The translations under genes and the position numbers were made by a program. A stretch of 64,000 nucleotides of DNA from Actinomycetota bacterium (lineage in GTDB: Bacteria > Actinomycetota > UBA4738 > HRBIN12), in NCBI GenBank assembly GCA_035640355.1, contig DASQWI010000006.1, positions 1 through 64,000 on the forward strand, written 5' to 3'. Each line of letters starts with the position of its first letter. Position 1 is the stretch's first letter. The notes under the pieces were generated by a model. The model was given only the letters and a program-made list of their open reading frames with translations. It ran no database searches and was not told the DNA's origin. Below are positions 1-8,383 of this stretch, piece by piece.

Positions 1-178
1 GGGGTTCCGTATCCCCGGTGTCGGCCCCAGCCTGTACCCGCCGAACATCCTGATCGGGACGGTCTCGCGCGTTCTCTCCGATGAGGGCGCGTTAGAGAAG
101 TCCATCACCGTCCGTCCGGCCGTCGACTTCTCCAGCCTGCACGTCGTGCTCGTGGTGCTGTCGAGTGGGACCGGATAG
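1..178 (+). CDS. mreC: Rod shape-determining protein MreC, C-terminal end (5' truncated by window)
   Basis: Only the last 58 codons are present, read from base 2 to a TAG at 176-178. The segment has the usual MreC ending: a GIPVG-like turn (here PPNILIGTV), then a stretch with VRPAVDFSSL and a hydrophobic strand that ends the beta-barrel domain. MreC is a membrane-anchored periplasmic-side scaffold that links the MreB filament to the elongation synthases. It lies 11 bases before mreD and clearly heads the mreC-mreD-mrdA-rodA elongation operon; mreB would be expected upstream. The N-terminal membrane helix and coiled coil are outside the window. Confidence 0.85.
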   Translation, partial: GFRIPGVGPSLYPPNILIGTVSRVLSDEGALEKSITVRPAVDFSSLHVVLVVLSSGTG

Positions 179-189
179 CCTGACGTCCC

Positions 190-696
190 GTGCGCCGAGC
201 GATCCTGCTCACCGTTGTCGTGCTCACGGCGCTCCTGTTGCAATCGACGGTGTTCCCGAACGCGACGCTGCTCGGTGCGAAGCCCGAGCTGATGTACCTG
301 CTGGCGATCTCGTTCGGCGCGCTCGAGGGTCCGGCATCGGGGGCGATCGCCGGGTTCGTCGGCGGTATGGCCCAGGACTTCTTGTTGAACCAACCGAAGG
401 GGATCACGGCCCTCACGCTCACCCTGCTCGGCTACGCGATCGGCATGTTGCGGCAGTTCATCGTCAGCCCGTCGCCGCTGTTGCCGGTGTTCCTGGTCGC
501 CGGCGGGACGTTCTCGGGCATTCTGTTCTACGGGGTCGTGACGTTCCTTCTCGGCCAGATGGACACGTCGTGGCTGTACCAGCTCCGCGTGGCGGCGTTG
601 TCCGGTCTGTACAACGCGTTGCTGACGCCGATCGCGTTCCCGATCCTTCGCCGTGCGGTGGAGGGATCGCGCTCGCAGCGCGTGTTCCGGTGGTGA
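190..696 (+). CDS. mreD: Rod shape-determining protein MreD
   Basis: This is a 168-residue, strongly hydrophobic protein with five or six membrane segments, the usual size and composition of MreD. It starts with GTG at 190 (MRRAILLTVVVLTALLLQ) and an LLQSTVFP-type first helix end, followed by a central GGMAQDFLL segment that matches the family pattern of G-x-x-x-D-x-L. MreD is an inner-membrane partner of MreC in the elongasome. It sits between mreC and the PBP2 gene, which starts only 7 bases downstream, so it is part of the same transcript. No odd features were seen. Confidence 0.9.
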   Translation: MRRAILLTVVVLTALLLQSTVFPNATLLGAKPELMYLLAISFGALEGPASGAIAGFVGGMAQDFLLNQPKGITALTLTLLGYAIGMLRQFIVSPSPLLPVFLVAGGTFSGILFYGVVTFLLGQMDTSWLYQLRVAALSGLYNALLTPIAFPILRRAVEGSRSQRVFRW

Positions 697-703
697 CGCG
701 CAG

Positions 704-2707
704 GTGACCGAGGGGGGTCGAGCCGGTCTCCGGCTGAAGGTGCTCGCCGCGCTCGTCGTCGCCATGTTCGCCGCACTCACGACGCGCCTGTGGTTCCTTC
801 AGGTGCTCGCCGCCGACGACTACAAGCACCTCGCGAACGAAAACGCCGTTCGTCTGGTCGAACGGCCGGCGGTACGCGGGCAGATCAAGGACGCGTCGGG
901 GGAGGTCCTCGTCGGTAACCGCCTCTCGAGCGTCGTCACCGTGAACCGCGAGAAGGCGGGAGACGATCTCCAGACCGTCCTGTCGCGGCTGTCGCAGGTG
1001 CTCGACGTACCGGTAGCGGACCTCGAGCGGCGTCTCGAGGACCCCAACTACTTCTCGTTCTCGCCGGTCCCCGTCGCCATGGACGTGCCCAAGCGGCTCG
1101 TCTTCTACATCCGCGAGCGTCCCGGCGACTTCCGCGGTGTCGAGGTGGTGGACCTCGCGGTTCGGACGTATCCGCTGGGCGAGTCGGCCGCGCACGTCCT
1201 CGGATACCTGAGCGAGATCTTCGCGGAGGAGCTCGACAGTCCGGCCTTCGCCGACTACGAGCCGGGCGACCTCGTCGGCCGCGCGGGCGTCGAGGCCGTG
1301 TACGAGCAGGAGCTTTCGGGCGTCGACGGGATCACCAAGTACCGGGTCAACTCCTCCGGGGAGAACCTGGGCCCCATCGGCGGCGAACCTCCGGTCCGCG
1401 GGAACGACGTCGTGCTGACGCTCGACGCCGACCTGCAGGTCCTCGCCGAACGCAGCTTGATCCTCGGCATGCGCCGAGCACGTGGGATCTTCGATTCCGA
1501 CTCGGGTGTCAACCTGAAGGCGAACGCGGGCGCGGCCATCGTGATGAATCCCGACACCGGCGGCATCGAGGCGATGGTCTCGATCCCGAGCTTCAACCCG
1601 AAGGTGTTCACGCGATCGCTCGTCCAGTTCGACGCCGAGTTCGACTTCGACACGCGGTTCGGCGCCGCGACGGGCTACCCGCTTCTCAACCGGGCGATCG
1701 CCGGCGAGTACCCGCCCGGCTCGGTGTACAAGCCGTGGGTCGCGCTGTCGGCGCTCCAGCGGACCAGGGAGGTCCCTCGCGAACCGATCGTGACGACGAC
1801 CGACGTGTACGAGTGTCCACCCGAGTACGTGACGCCGTTCGACGAGAGCGACCCCAACGCGATTATCTACAGCTTCAACAACTGGACGTCGGCGAACCTC
1901 GGATTCATGAACCTGTCGCGAGCGCTCGCGCTGTCGTGCGACACGATCTTCTACCCGATGGGCTACGAGTATTGGCGCCTCTATTACCCCCCGCCGCCGA
2001 TCGACGACATCCAGGGCAACGATGACGTACCGGCCAGACAGCCACTCCAAAGGGACCTCCGCGGCGCCGGGTTCGGGAGCGAGACGCACATCGACCTTCC
2101 GGGCGAGCTGTCCGGACGTGTCCCAACCGCCGAATGGAAACGCAACATCCACGCTGCGTATCCCGAGTCGTTCCCGGAGGGCGAGTGGTTCCCCGGTGAC
2201 TTCATCCTCATGACGATCGGGCAGGGAGACACGCTCGTCACGCCGATCCAGCTCGCAGAGGCGTACTCGGCGCTGATGCACCAGGACCAGAGGGTCTGCA
2301 CACCGCACGTGGTCGACCGCGTCGTCGATCCCCAAGGCAACGTCGTCCGGGAGTACCGGCGCACATGCAAGGATCGGCTGCCGTTCGACCCGGGCTACGT
2401 CGCGTACGTTCGCGCCGCCCTGACCGGAACGGTCAGGGACGGAACGGCGAGGGGTGCATTCGCCGGCTTCCCGTTCGATCGCGTCTGGGTGGCCGGCAAG
2501 ACCGGGACCGCTGAGGTGGACCCCAAGCAGGACTACTCGTGGTTCGCGGCCATGACCGAGGCGCTGGGTGAACGCCATGTCGTCGTCGTCCTCGTCGAGC
2601 AAGGCGGGCACGGTTCGACGACCGCCGCGCCGATCGCTCGACGCATCATCGAAGGGATGTACGGGCTCGAGTTCAGCGATCCAACCGGCGTCGAGGTGAC
2701 GGACTGA
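704..2707 (+). CDS. mrdA: Penicillin-binding protein 2, elongation-specific transpeptidase
   Basis: The protein has 667 residues from the GTG at 704, which lies 7 bases after the mreD stop and precedes a single N-terminal membrane helix (about residues 12-35). An earlier in-frame ATG at 653 lies inside mreD and is not needed. A PBP dimerisation/pedestal domain is followed by the transpeptidase domain. The three active-site motifs are visible: S340-x-x-K343 (PPGSVYKP), SCD at 411-413 and KTG at 599-601 (GKTGTAE). The enzyme cross-links peptidoglycan during lateral wall growth together with RodA. Its stop overlaps the rodA start by one base (TGATG), which suggests coupled translation. Length and motifs are typical of a class B PBP2. 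Confidence 0.93.
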   Translation: MTEGGRAGLRLKVLAALVVAMFAALTTRLWFLQVLAADDYKHLANENAVRLVERPAVRGQIKDASGEVLVGNRLSSVVTVNREKAGDDLQTVLSRLSQVLDVPVADLERRLEDPNYFSFSPVPVAMDVPKRLVFYIRERPGDFRGVEVVDLAVRTYPLGESAAHVLGYLSEIFAEELDSPAFADYEPGDLVGRAGVEAVYEQELSGVDGITKYRVNSSGENLGPIGGEPPVRGNDVVLTLDADLQVLAERSLILGMRRARGIFDSDSGVNLKANAGAAIVMNPDTGGIEAMVSIPSFNPKVFTRSLVQFDAEFDFDTRFGAATGYPLLNRAIAGEYPPGSVYKPWVALSALQRTREVPREPIVTTTDVYECPPEYVTPFDESDPNAIIYSFNNWTSANLGFMNLSRALALSCDTIFYPMGYEYWRLYYPPPPIDDIQGNDDVPARQPLQRDLRGAGFGSETHIDLPGELSGRVPTAEWKRNIHAAYPESFPEGEWFPGDFILMTIGQGDTLVTPIQLAEAYSALMHQDQRVCTPHVVDRVVDPQGNVVREYRRTCKDRLPFDPGYVAYVRAALTGTVRDGTARGAFAGFPFDRVWVAGKTGTAEVDPKQDYSWFAAMTEALGERHVVVVLVEQGGHGSTTAAPIARRIIEGMYGLEFSDPTGVEVTD

Positions 2708-3843
2708 TGGATCTCGTTGCGGGCAGGGCCTATCCAATCGAGCGCCGTCCGGTTCGGCACATCGACCCCGTGCTCATCATCGCGGTGATCGGGCTGGTGA
2801 TCATCGGCGTTTTCGCCATCTACTCGACGACGAATGAGGCGCTCTCCGCTGTGGACCTCGATCCCGGTCGGTTCGTGAAGCGTCAAATCACCTTCGCGGT
2901 CCTCGCGGTGGTCGTCGTCATGGCCATCGCGAGCTTCGACTACCGATTCCTGCGTGTGTACGCGGGCCTGATCTACGCGACGTCCATCGTGCTTCTGATC
3001 CTGGTACGAACGCCGTTCGGAACGTCGGTGAAGGGCTCCCAGCGGTGGTTCGAGCTCCTCGGGTTCCAGCTGGCGCCGTCCGAGATCGCGAAGCTCGCCT
3101 TGATCGGGATGCTCGCCGCGTTCGTCTCGGAGATCCGTAGCGAGCTCTCCCTCCCCGACGTGTTCCGCGCGGCTGGTCTCGCCGCGCTCCCGGCTGCGCT
3201 CGTGTTCCTACAGCCGGACCTCGGAACGTCGATCGTGTTCGCGGCGATCCTCGTCGGGATCCTCGTCGTAGCGGGCGCGCGTGCTCGACATCTCGGCATC
3301 CTCGCGCTAACGGCCATCGTGCTGATCTTTGCCGGGTTCCAGGTCGGCCTCGTTCGCGAGTACCAGATCGCGCGGCTCACCGGGTTCCTCGACGCGGCGA
3401 ACGATCCGGACCGAACCGACTACAACCGTCTTCAGGCTGAGGTCGCCATCGGCGCAGGCGGCGTGTTCGGCCTCGGGTACCTGCAGGGGACGCAGACGAA
3501 CCTGCGATTCGTCCCCGAGCAGCACACCGACTTCATCTTCACGGCGATCGGCGAGGAGTTCGGATTCGTCGGCGCCCTGGGTTTGCTCGGTCTGTTCGGC
3601 GTGGTGCTGTGGCGCGCGTTCCGAATCGCATTCGTCGCCAAAGACGCGTTCGGCACGTATCTCGCGGCGGGCGTGGCGTCGATGCTCGCCCTGCAGATGT
3701 TCGTGAACGTCGGGATGGCGATCGGCATCATGCCGATCACCGGCATCCCGTTACCGTTCGTGTCCTACGGAGGAAGCTCGCTCCTCGTGAACGCGGCGGC
3801 GGTCGGCGTGCTGCTCAACGTGCACATGCGCCGCTTCACGTAG
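2707..3843 (+). CDS. rodA: RodA, SEDS-family peptidoglycan glycosyltransferase
   Basis: A 378-residue polytopic membrane protein of the FtsW/RodA/SpoVE family with about ten membrane helices. Family hallmarks are visible: a KGSQRW stretch in the early loop, a QPDLGTS motif, an extended extracytoplasmic loop with NRLQAEVAIGAGG and QTDFIF-like residues (here HTDFIFTAIGEEFG), and the C-terminal GIPLPFVSYGGSS signature. RodA polymerises lipid II into glycan strands in partnership with PBP2, whose gene overlaps it by one base. The gene ends 11 bases before the convergent receiver-kinase gene. No U-rich terminator is visible between them. Confidence 0.93.
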   Translation: MDLVAGRAYPIERRPVRHIDPVLIIAVIGLVIIGVFAIYSTTNEALSAVDLDPGRFVKRQITFAVLAVVVVMAIASFDYRFLRVYAGLIYATSIVLLILVRTPFGTSVKGSQRWFELLGFQLAPSEIAKLALIGMLAAFVSEIRSELSLPDVFRAAGLAALPAALVFLQPDLGTSIVFAAILVGILVVAGARARHLGILALTAIVLIFAGFQVGLVREYQIARLTGFLDAANDPDRTDYNRLQAEVAIGAGGVFGLGYLQGTQTNLRFVPEQHTDFIFTAIGEEFGFVGALGLLGLFGVVLWRAFRIAFVAKDAFGTYLAAGVASMLALQMFVNVGMAIGIMPITGIPLPFVSYGGSSLLVNAAAVGVLLNVHMRRFT

Positions 3844-3854
3844 ACGGCGCCTCG

Positions 3855-5033
3855 TTACTCGATCGCGTCGTCGAGCTCCAGCGGGATCGTCCACAGGAAT
3901 GTCGAACCGTCTTGCCTCGAACGTTCGAGGACCACGTCGCCGTCCATCGCCCGTGCCGCGGTTCGCGCGAGCGCGAGACCCATGCCGGCTCCCTGGTGGA
4001 CGCGAACGTTGAGCTCCTCGAGCTGCTCCAGCGGACCGAAGATCCGCTCCGACTCGTGATCAGAGATCCCGCCGCCATGATCGGACACGCGGACCTCGAT
4101 GCACTCGCCGTTCCGAGTGACCCCGATCTCGACGGTGGACGCTTCCGGTGAGAACCGCATCGCGTTGTCGACGAGCTCGACGAGTACGCGCCCCGCCACG
4201 GTCTTGTTCAGGTGCGCTTTCGGGAGCCCTTCCTCGGCCGAGACCTGCACGCGAAGATGGCCGCTCGCAACCTCACGAGCGACGTCGGCAACGTCAACCT
4301 GTTCGGTCAGCGCGGCGTCGACGGTGAGCTCGAACCGCTCGCACAGGCGTGAGAGCGCCTCCGCCCGGGAGACGAGCCGTTCGAGGAGGTCGTTCTGCAG
4401 CTCGAGGGGGACCTTGCCGCTCGCGAGGGTCTGTCCCACGCCGAGGATCACCGTCACCGGAGTTCTGAGCTCGTGCGAGAGTCGGGCGACGAGGTCGTGC
4501 CGTCGTGCTGCGCGCTCGACGAGCGCCTCCTGGGCGGCCTCGAGTTCGCGCGCGCGGCGGCGCTCGCGATCGAGCGCCTCGGTGAGCTCCTCGATCACAC
4601 GCGGCGTGACCTCGGCGCTGAGGACGGCGCCGCCCTCGGCGGCCCTCTGGACGGCGTTCAGGATCTCGTCGCCGTCGGAGTCCTTGAGGACATATCCCGA
4701 TGCGCCGGCGACGAGCATCTCGCGCACGATGAGCTGGTCCTCGTGCCCCGACAGCGCCACGATGCCGACGCCGGGGAAGCGCTCTTTGAGGCGCCGGGTG
4801 GCCTCGATCCCGTCCATGAACGGCATCCGGACGTCCATCAGCACGACGTCGGGCAGGAGCTCCGGCACGAGTTCGAGCGCGCGGATGCCGTTGTCGGCTT
4901 CGCCAACTACCGACAACCCGTCGGTGTCGAGCAGCGAGAGGACCGACTCCCGAAAGCCCGTGTTGTCGTCGACGACGAGCACTCGGATCGGCCGTGGCTG
5001 CCGCTCGGCGTGAGGAAGGACGGCCGGTTTCAT
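3855..5033 (-). CDS. Hybrid response regulator-histidine kinase (REC-HisKA-HATPase)
   Basis: A soluble 392-residue protein with an unusual domain order for a kinase. The N-terminal receiver (about 15-135) has acidic residues D22/D23, phosphoacceptor D67 in LMDVRM and K117. A coiled linker (about 145-180) leads to a HisKA motif with H187 (SHELRTP), then an HATPase domain with N-box N290, DHGGG at 318-322 and GAGMGLA at 348-354. All catalytic residues are present. No membrane segment or sensor domain is seen, so the receiver is probably the input and an upstream kinase controls this one. No partner regulator lies next to it. It is convergent with rodA and divergent from the RNase E/G leader. 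Confidence 0.88.
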   Translation of the reverse strand: MKPAVLPHAERQPRPIRVLVVDDNTGFRESVLSLLDTDGLSVVGEADNGIRALELVPELLPDVVLMDVRMPFMDGIEATRRLKERFPGVGIVALSGHEDQLIVREMLVAGASGYVLKDSDGDEILNAVQRAAEGGAVLSAEVTPRVIEELTEALDRERRRARELEAAQEALVERAARRHDLVARLSHELRTPVTVILGVGQTLASGKVPLELQNDLLERLVSRAEALSRLCERFELTVDAALTEQVDVADVAREVASGHLRVQVSAEEGLPKAHLNKTVAGRVLVELVDNAMRFSPEASTVEIGVTRNGECIEVRVSDHGGGISDHESERIFGPLEQLEELNVRVHQGAGMGLALARTAARAMDGDVVLERSRQDGSTFLWTIPLELDDAIE

Positions 5034-5205
5034 TAGGCCCGGGGAAGTGTGGCGTGCTTGGCCCGGTTGGTGTATCAGGCACCCGTCCGGTTCTGACGGC
5101 CGCGGACCCCACAGCCTGTAGCCGGGAAGAGCTAGTGCCGCGGGTTTCCTAGGGCCTTTGTCGACGGATCGCCGCAGCCTCCCCGGTCCTTCGGCACCCC
5201 CTTGC

Positions 5206-5519
5206 TATCCTGTGAGCAGGTTTCCCGCCGAGCGCGCGGCCATCCGGGCCGCGAGAACGCCCGGCGAGGTTCGAGGAGGCGAGGCCCGGCGACGCCGGCG
5301 CCCGGTGACCCGGAGCGCGGCGGCCGGACGGCCCGCAGAGGACAGGGGTTTTCGCGTGCGCGACAGAGCGCCGCAGGGGCGAGGCGGCCGGACGGTCGCC
5401 GAACCCCGGCGCATACAAGGAATCGGTAGCACGTTGTGCCGTCGCACCTCCCCATCCCCCCGCGGGTCGACTCCTGCACAAACGCCGCCCGTCTCCTCCA
5501 TTGCGCGAAGGGAGATGGC
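5206..5519 (+). promoter_or_regulatory. Putative promoter and structured 5' leader of the RNase E/G gene
   Basis: The 486 bases between the receiver-kinase start and the RNase E/G start hold no convincing gene. A TATCCT hexamer at 5206-5211 could be a -10 box, giving a leader of about 300 bases. This stretch is very GC-rich and self-complementary. There is a perfect 7-bp stem (5235-5241 with 5247-5253) nested in a CGCCG/CGGCG pair (5226-5230 with 5262-5266), then further GGCC/GGCC and GGCGA/TCGCC pairs and a GCAC-GTT-GTGC hairpin. Regulation of RNase E through its own leader is known in enterobacteria; its application here is inference. Confidence 0.45.
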
Positions 5520-7670
5520 ATGACCGATGCACCAACCCCGGAACAGATCGGGGTGCGTGAGGAGGACCAGGACACCTCGTCGTCCGCGGCGTCGAAGGAC
5601 GGGACGTCCGACAGCGCTGAAACGACGACGCCGCCGCGTCGACGACGCTCACGAGGTGGACGGGGGCGCAGCAGCAGTAGCCGTTCGCGAGCAGCTGCCG
5701 GGAACGAGGCTACCGAGACGACTGCGGAGCCGGCAACGGTCGAGGAGCGCGGTGGAGACGAAGTGCCGGAGATCGATCTCGACGCGCAGCCCGGCGAGAC
5801 CGAGCGCGTCGACGCGACGATCGAGATTTCGGCCGACGGCCAAGTGACTTCAGAGGGCGTTCGACGGAGGCGCCGCCGAGGCGGGCGTGGACGGCGCGGC
5901 CGGGGCCGGGCGGTCGCCCAAGCGGACTCGGATGCCGCCGACGGCACCGAACCCGTCGATGTGGTGGCCAACGAGGCGGAAGGCGCCGATCTCGAGGTCG
6001 AGACCGTCGGAGTCGCAGAGGAGTCGCCGGCCGGGGCAGCGGCACCGCGCCGCCGTCGGCGTCGCGGTGGCCGAGGACGCCGTCGAAGCTCGCAGGCAGC
6101 GGCCCTCACCGGCTCCGAGGGGTCGGCTGACGACGGCGATGACGTCCCTCGGGTCGCCACCGACGAGACCGGAGACGAAGCGACCACGCGGACGAGCACG
6201 CCGAGGACGCGCCGCACTCGGGCGACCGCGACGACATCGCGAACGCGCTCGCGCGGGCCGAGGACCGCCGCCGCCGAGGCGGAGCGCGAGGACACCGCGC
6301 GTAGGGTCACCCAAACGAAGGAGGACGCATCGTCGGATGGCAGGGTCTCCACTCGCCTCAGCCGCCAGCGTCAGAGCCGTCAGGTTCGCCGTCGCCGAGA
6401 CGTCCCGCCCACGATCAAGCCCGTCACCGACAAGGTCATGGTGGTCACCGAGCACGGCGATCGCGACCAGATCGCGGTGCTCGAGGGACCCGACTTGGTC
6501 CAGCATTACGTCACGCGCGCCGGAACGCGTTCGATGGTCGGGAACGTGTACCTCGGCCGCGTGCAGAACGTGCTGCCCGGCATGGAGGCAGCCTTCGTCG
6601 ACGTCGGTCGCGGTCGCAACGCCGTTCTGTACGCCGGCGAGGTGAACTGGTCGCCCGAGGATCTCGACGGCGCTCCGCGCCGGATCGAGCACGCGCTGAA
6701 GAGCGGGCAGTCGATCATGGTCCAGGTCACCAAGGACCCCATCGGTGGGAAGGGCGCGCGACTCACCGCGCAGATCTCGCTCCCCGGTCGCTACCTGGTC
6801 CTCGCGCCGAACTCGGACGTCACCGGCGTAAGCCGTCGCCTCGGCGTCACGGAACGGAACCGCCTCAAGGCCATCTACCGGCGCATCAAGCCGGATCAGC
6901 ACGGCCTGATCGTGCGGACCGCCGCCGCCAGCGCGACCGAGGAAGCGCTCACGGCTGATCTCGAACGCCTGTTGAACGAATGGGCGTCGATCGAGAAAGC
7001 GGCGAAACGAGCGAAGGCGCCCGCGGTTCTGTACGAGGAGCCCGAGCTGACGCTCCGCGTGGTGCGCGACCTGTTCACCGATGAGGAGTACCGAGAGCTT
7101 GCGACGGACTCGAAGCGCCTGTACGAGCAGATCGTCGGTTACCTGGCAGGGATCGCGCCGGACCTGTTGCCGAAGGTGCGGCTCCACCAGGGCTCGCTAC
7201 CCGTGTTCGAGGAGTACCGAATCGTCGAGCAGATCCTGAAGGGGCTCGACCGCAAGGTGTGGCTGCCTTCGGGCGGCTACATCGTCATCGACCGAACCGA
7301 GGCGCTCACCGTGATCGACGTGAATACCGGAAAGTCGGTGGGCAAGACGAATCTCGAGGAGACGGTCGTCAACACGAACGTCGAAGCCGCGCGGGAGATC
7401 GCCCGGCAACTCCGGTTGCGCGACATCGGCGGGATGATCGTCATCGACTTCATCGACATGCTCCTCGAGCAGAACAAGAAGAAGGTCATCGGCGCGATGA
7501 AGGAGGCGCTCGCGCAGGACAAGTCGCGAAGCCAGGTTTTCGACATCAGCCCGCTCGGCCTGCTCGAGGTGACGCGGAAGCGCGTGTCTGGTGGACTTCT
7601 CGAGTCGTTCTCCGAGACCTGCCCCACGTGCGAGGGGCGCGGTCTGATCCTGAAGTACGACGTCGATTGA
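5520..7670 (+). CDS. rne: Ribonuclease E/G family endoribonuclease
   Basis: The protein has 716 residues from ATG 5520, which has a GAAGGGAG Shine-Dalgarno; an in-frame ATG at 5436 has none. Residues 1-300 are a low-complexity tail with three basic RGG boxes (about 40-50, 115-130 and 177-189) separated by acidic stretches. Then follow an S1 domain, the catalytic DNase-I-like domain with VIDVNTGKSVG and the IVIDFIDM acidic motif, and a Zn-link CPTCEGRG near the end. There is no C-terminal scaffold. The enzyme cleaves single-stranded AU-rich RNA in mRNA decay and in rRNA and tRNA maturation. It is followed by rplU, rpmA and obgE, the usual neighbours. Confidence 0.93.
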   Translation: MTDAPTPEQIGVREEDQDTSSSAASKDGTSDSAETTTPPRRRRSRGGRGRSSSSRSRAAAGNEATETTAEPATVEERGGDEVPEIDLDAQPGETERVDATIEISADGQVTSEGVRRRRRRGGRGRRGRGRAVAQADSDAADGTEPVDVVANEAEGADLEVETVGVAEESPAGAAAPRRRRRRGGRGRRRSSQAAALTGSEGSADDGDDVPRVATDETGDEATTRTSTPRTRRTRATATTSRTRSRGPRTAAAEAEREDTARRVTQTKEDASSDGRVSTRLSRQRQSRQVRRRRDVPPTIKPVTDKVMVVTEHGDRDQIAVLEGPDLVQHYVTRAGTRSMVGNVYLGRVQNVLPGMEAAFVDVGRGRNAVLYAGEVNWSPEDLDGAPRRIEHALKSGQSIMVQVTKDPIGGKGARLTAQISLPGRYLVLAPNSDVTGVSRRLGVTERNRLKAIYRRIKPDQHGLIVRTAAASATEEALTADLERLLNEWASIEKAAKRAKAPAVLYEEPELTLRVVRDLFTDEEYRELATDSKRLYEQIVGYLAGIAPDLLPKVRLHQGSLPVFEEYRIVEQILKGLDRKVWLPSGGYIVIDRTEALTVIDVNTGKSVGKTNLEETVVNTNVEAAREIARQLRLRDIGGMIVIDFIDMLLEQNKKKVIGAMKEALAQDKSRSQVFDISPLGLLEVTRKRVSGGLLESFSETCPTCEGRGLILKYDVD

Positions 7671-7696
7671 TCATCCACCGAGGAGGCGAACGCTAG

Positions 7697-8047
7697 ATGT
7701 ACGCGGTCATCAGGACCGGCGGCAAGCAGCAGAAGGTCAAGCCGGGCGACGTCATCGAGGTCGAGCTCCTGCACGCCGACGGAGACACCGTCACGTTCCA
7801 ACCGCTGCTCGTCGTCGACGACGACGGAACGACCCACGTCGGCAAGGACGTCCAGAAGGCCGTCGTTACGGCGAAGCTGCTCGGCGAGCAAAAGGGCGAC
7901 AAGGTCAACGTCTTCAAGTACAAGAGCAAGTCGGGGTATTCGCGTCGGCAGGGTCACCGTCAGCTGATGACGCTGCTCGAGATCTCCGAGGTCAAGCTGC
8001 CGGCGAAGCGCGGCACGTCGAAGTCCACGGAGAAGTCCGAGGACTGA
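7697..8047 (+). CDS. rplU: 50S ribosomal protein L21
   Basis: A 116-residue protein starting MYAVIRTGGKQQKV, the diagnostic L21 opening, and containing GYSRRQGHRQ, which matches the conserved GHRQ RNA-binding segment. It begins 26 bases after the RNase E/G stop with a strong GAGGAGG Shine-Dalgarno. The C-terminal tail (after about residue 102) is a short charged extension. L21 binds 23S rRNA domain I in the large subunit. Its gene is paired with rpmA (L27), as in almost all bacteria. Confidence 0.97.
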   Translation: MYAVIRTGGKQQKVKPGDVIEVELLHADGDTVTFQPLLVVDDDGTTHVGKDVQKAVVTAKLLGEQKGDKVNVFKYKSKSGYSRRQGHRQLMTLLEISEVKLPAKRGTSKSTEKSED

Positions 8048-8109
8048 CTAGCACCAAGGTCGGACGACGAACCGACTGTCGGTACGCTTCCTAGTCTCTG
8101 ACCCTTTGG

Positions 8110-8115
8110 TACCCT
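8110..8115 (+). promoter_or_regulatory. Putative -10 box for rpmA
   Basis: TACCCT lies 10 bases before the rpmA ATG, and no Shine-Dalgarno precedes that ATG. A start point here would give a leader of only a few bases. rpmA could thus be transcribed separately from rplU. Confidence 0.4.
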
Positions 8116-8125
8116 CGAACGCGTC

Positions 8126-8383
8126 ATGGCGCACAAGAAGGGCGGCGGCTCCTCACGCAACGGACGCGATTCCGAGTCCAAGCGGCTCGGCGTCAAGTCG
8201 TACGGCGGTCAGCAGGTGACGGCCGGCGCGATCATCGTGCGCCAGAGGGGCACCAAGATCCATGCCGGCGACGGCGTGGGCAGGGGCGGCGACGACACGC
8301 TGTTCGCGACTCGGCCCGGCGTCGTGCGATACCACGAATCCCGCGGCCGCCGGTACGCCTCGATCGACCAGGCGAAGGCCTAG
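8126..8383 (+). CDS. rpmA: 50S ribosomal protein L27
   Basis: An 85-residue protein starting [16 protein letters not shown], the classical L27 N-terminus that reaches the peptidyl-transferase centre, followed by [10 protein letters not shown] and an [13 protein letters not shown] motif. There is no N-terminal extension of the cleaved Firmicutes type. The gene lies 78 bases after rplU. No Shine-Dalgarno is visible and a TACCCT hexamer lies close upstream, so it may have its own nearly leaderless promoter. Its TAG stop shares the palindrome CTAG with the stop of the convergent reverse-strand gene. Confidence 0.97.
   Translation: MAHKKGGGSSRNGRDSESKRLGVKSYGGQQVTAGAIIVRQRGTKIHAGDGVGRGGDDTLFATRPGVVRYHESRGRRYASIDQAKA

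Noticed and set aside
464-2737. Long open frame on the reverse strand across mrdA (757 codons)
   Set aside because: It is antisense to a gene with intact PBP2 motifs; long reverse frames arise from third-position GC bias. The same holds for the 838-codon frame antisense to ppdK (55541-58057) and those across dnaJ/hrcA and the CNNM gene.
5206-5519. RNase P RNA or tmRNA in the GC-rich leader
   Set aside because: I looked for the conserved GAGGAAAGTCC and ACAGA-type core of RNase P and for the tRNA-like ends of tmRNA and found neither.
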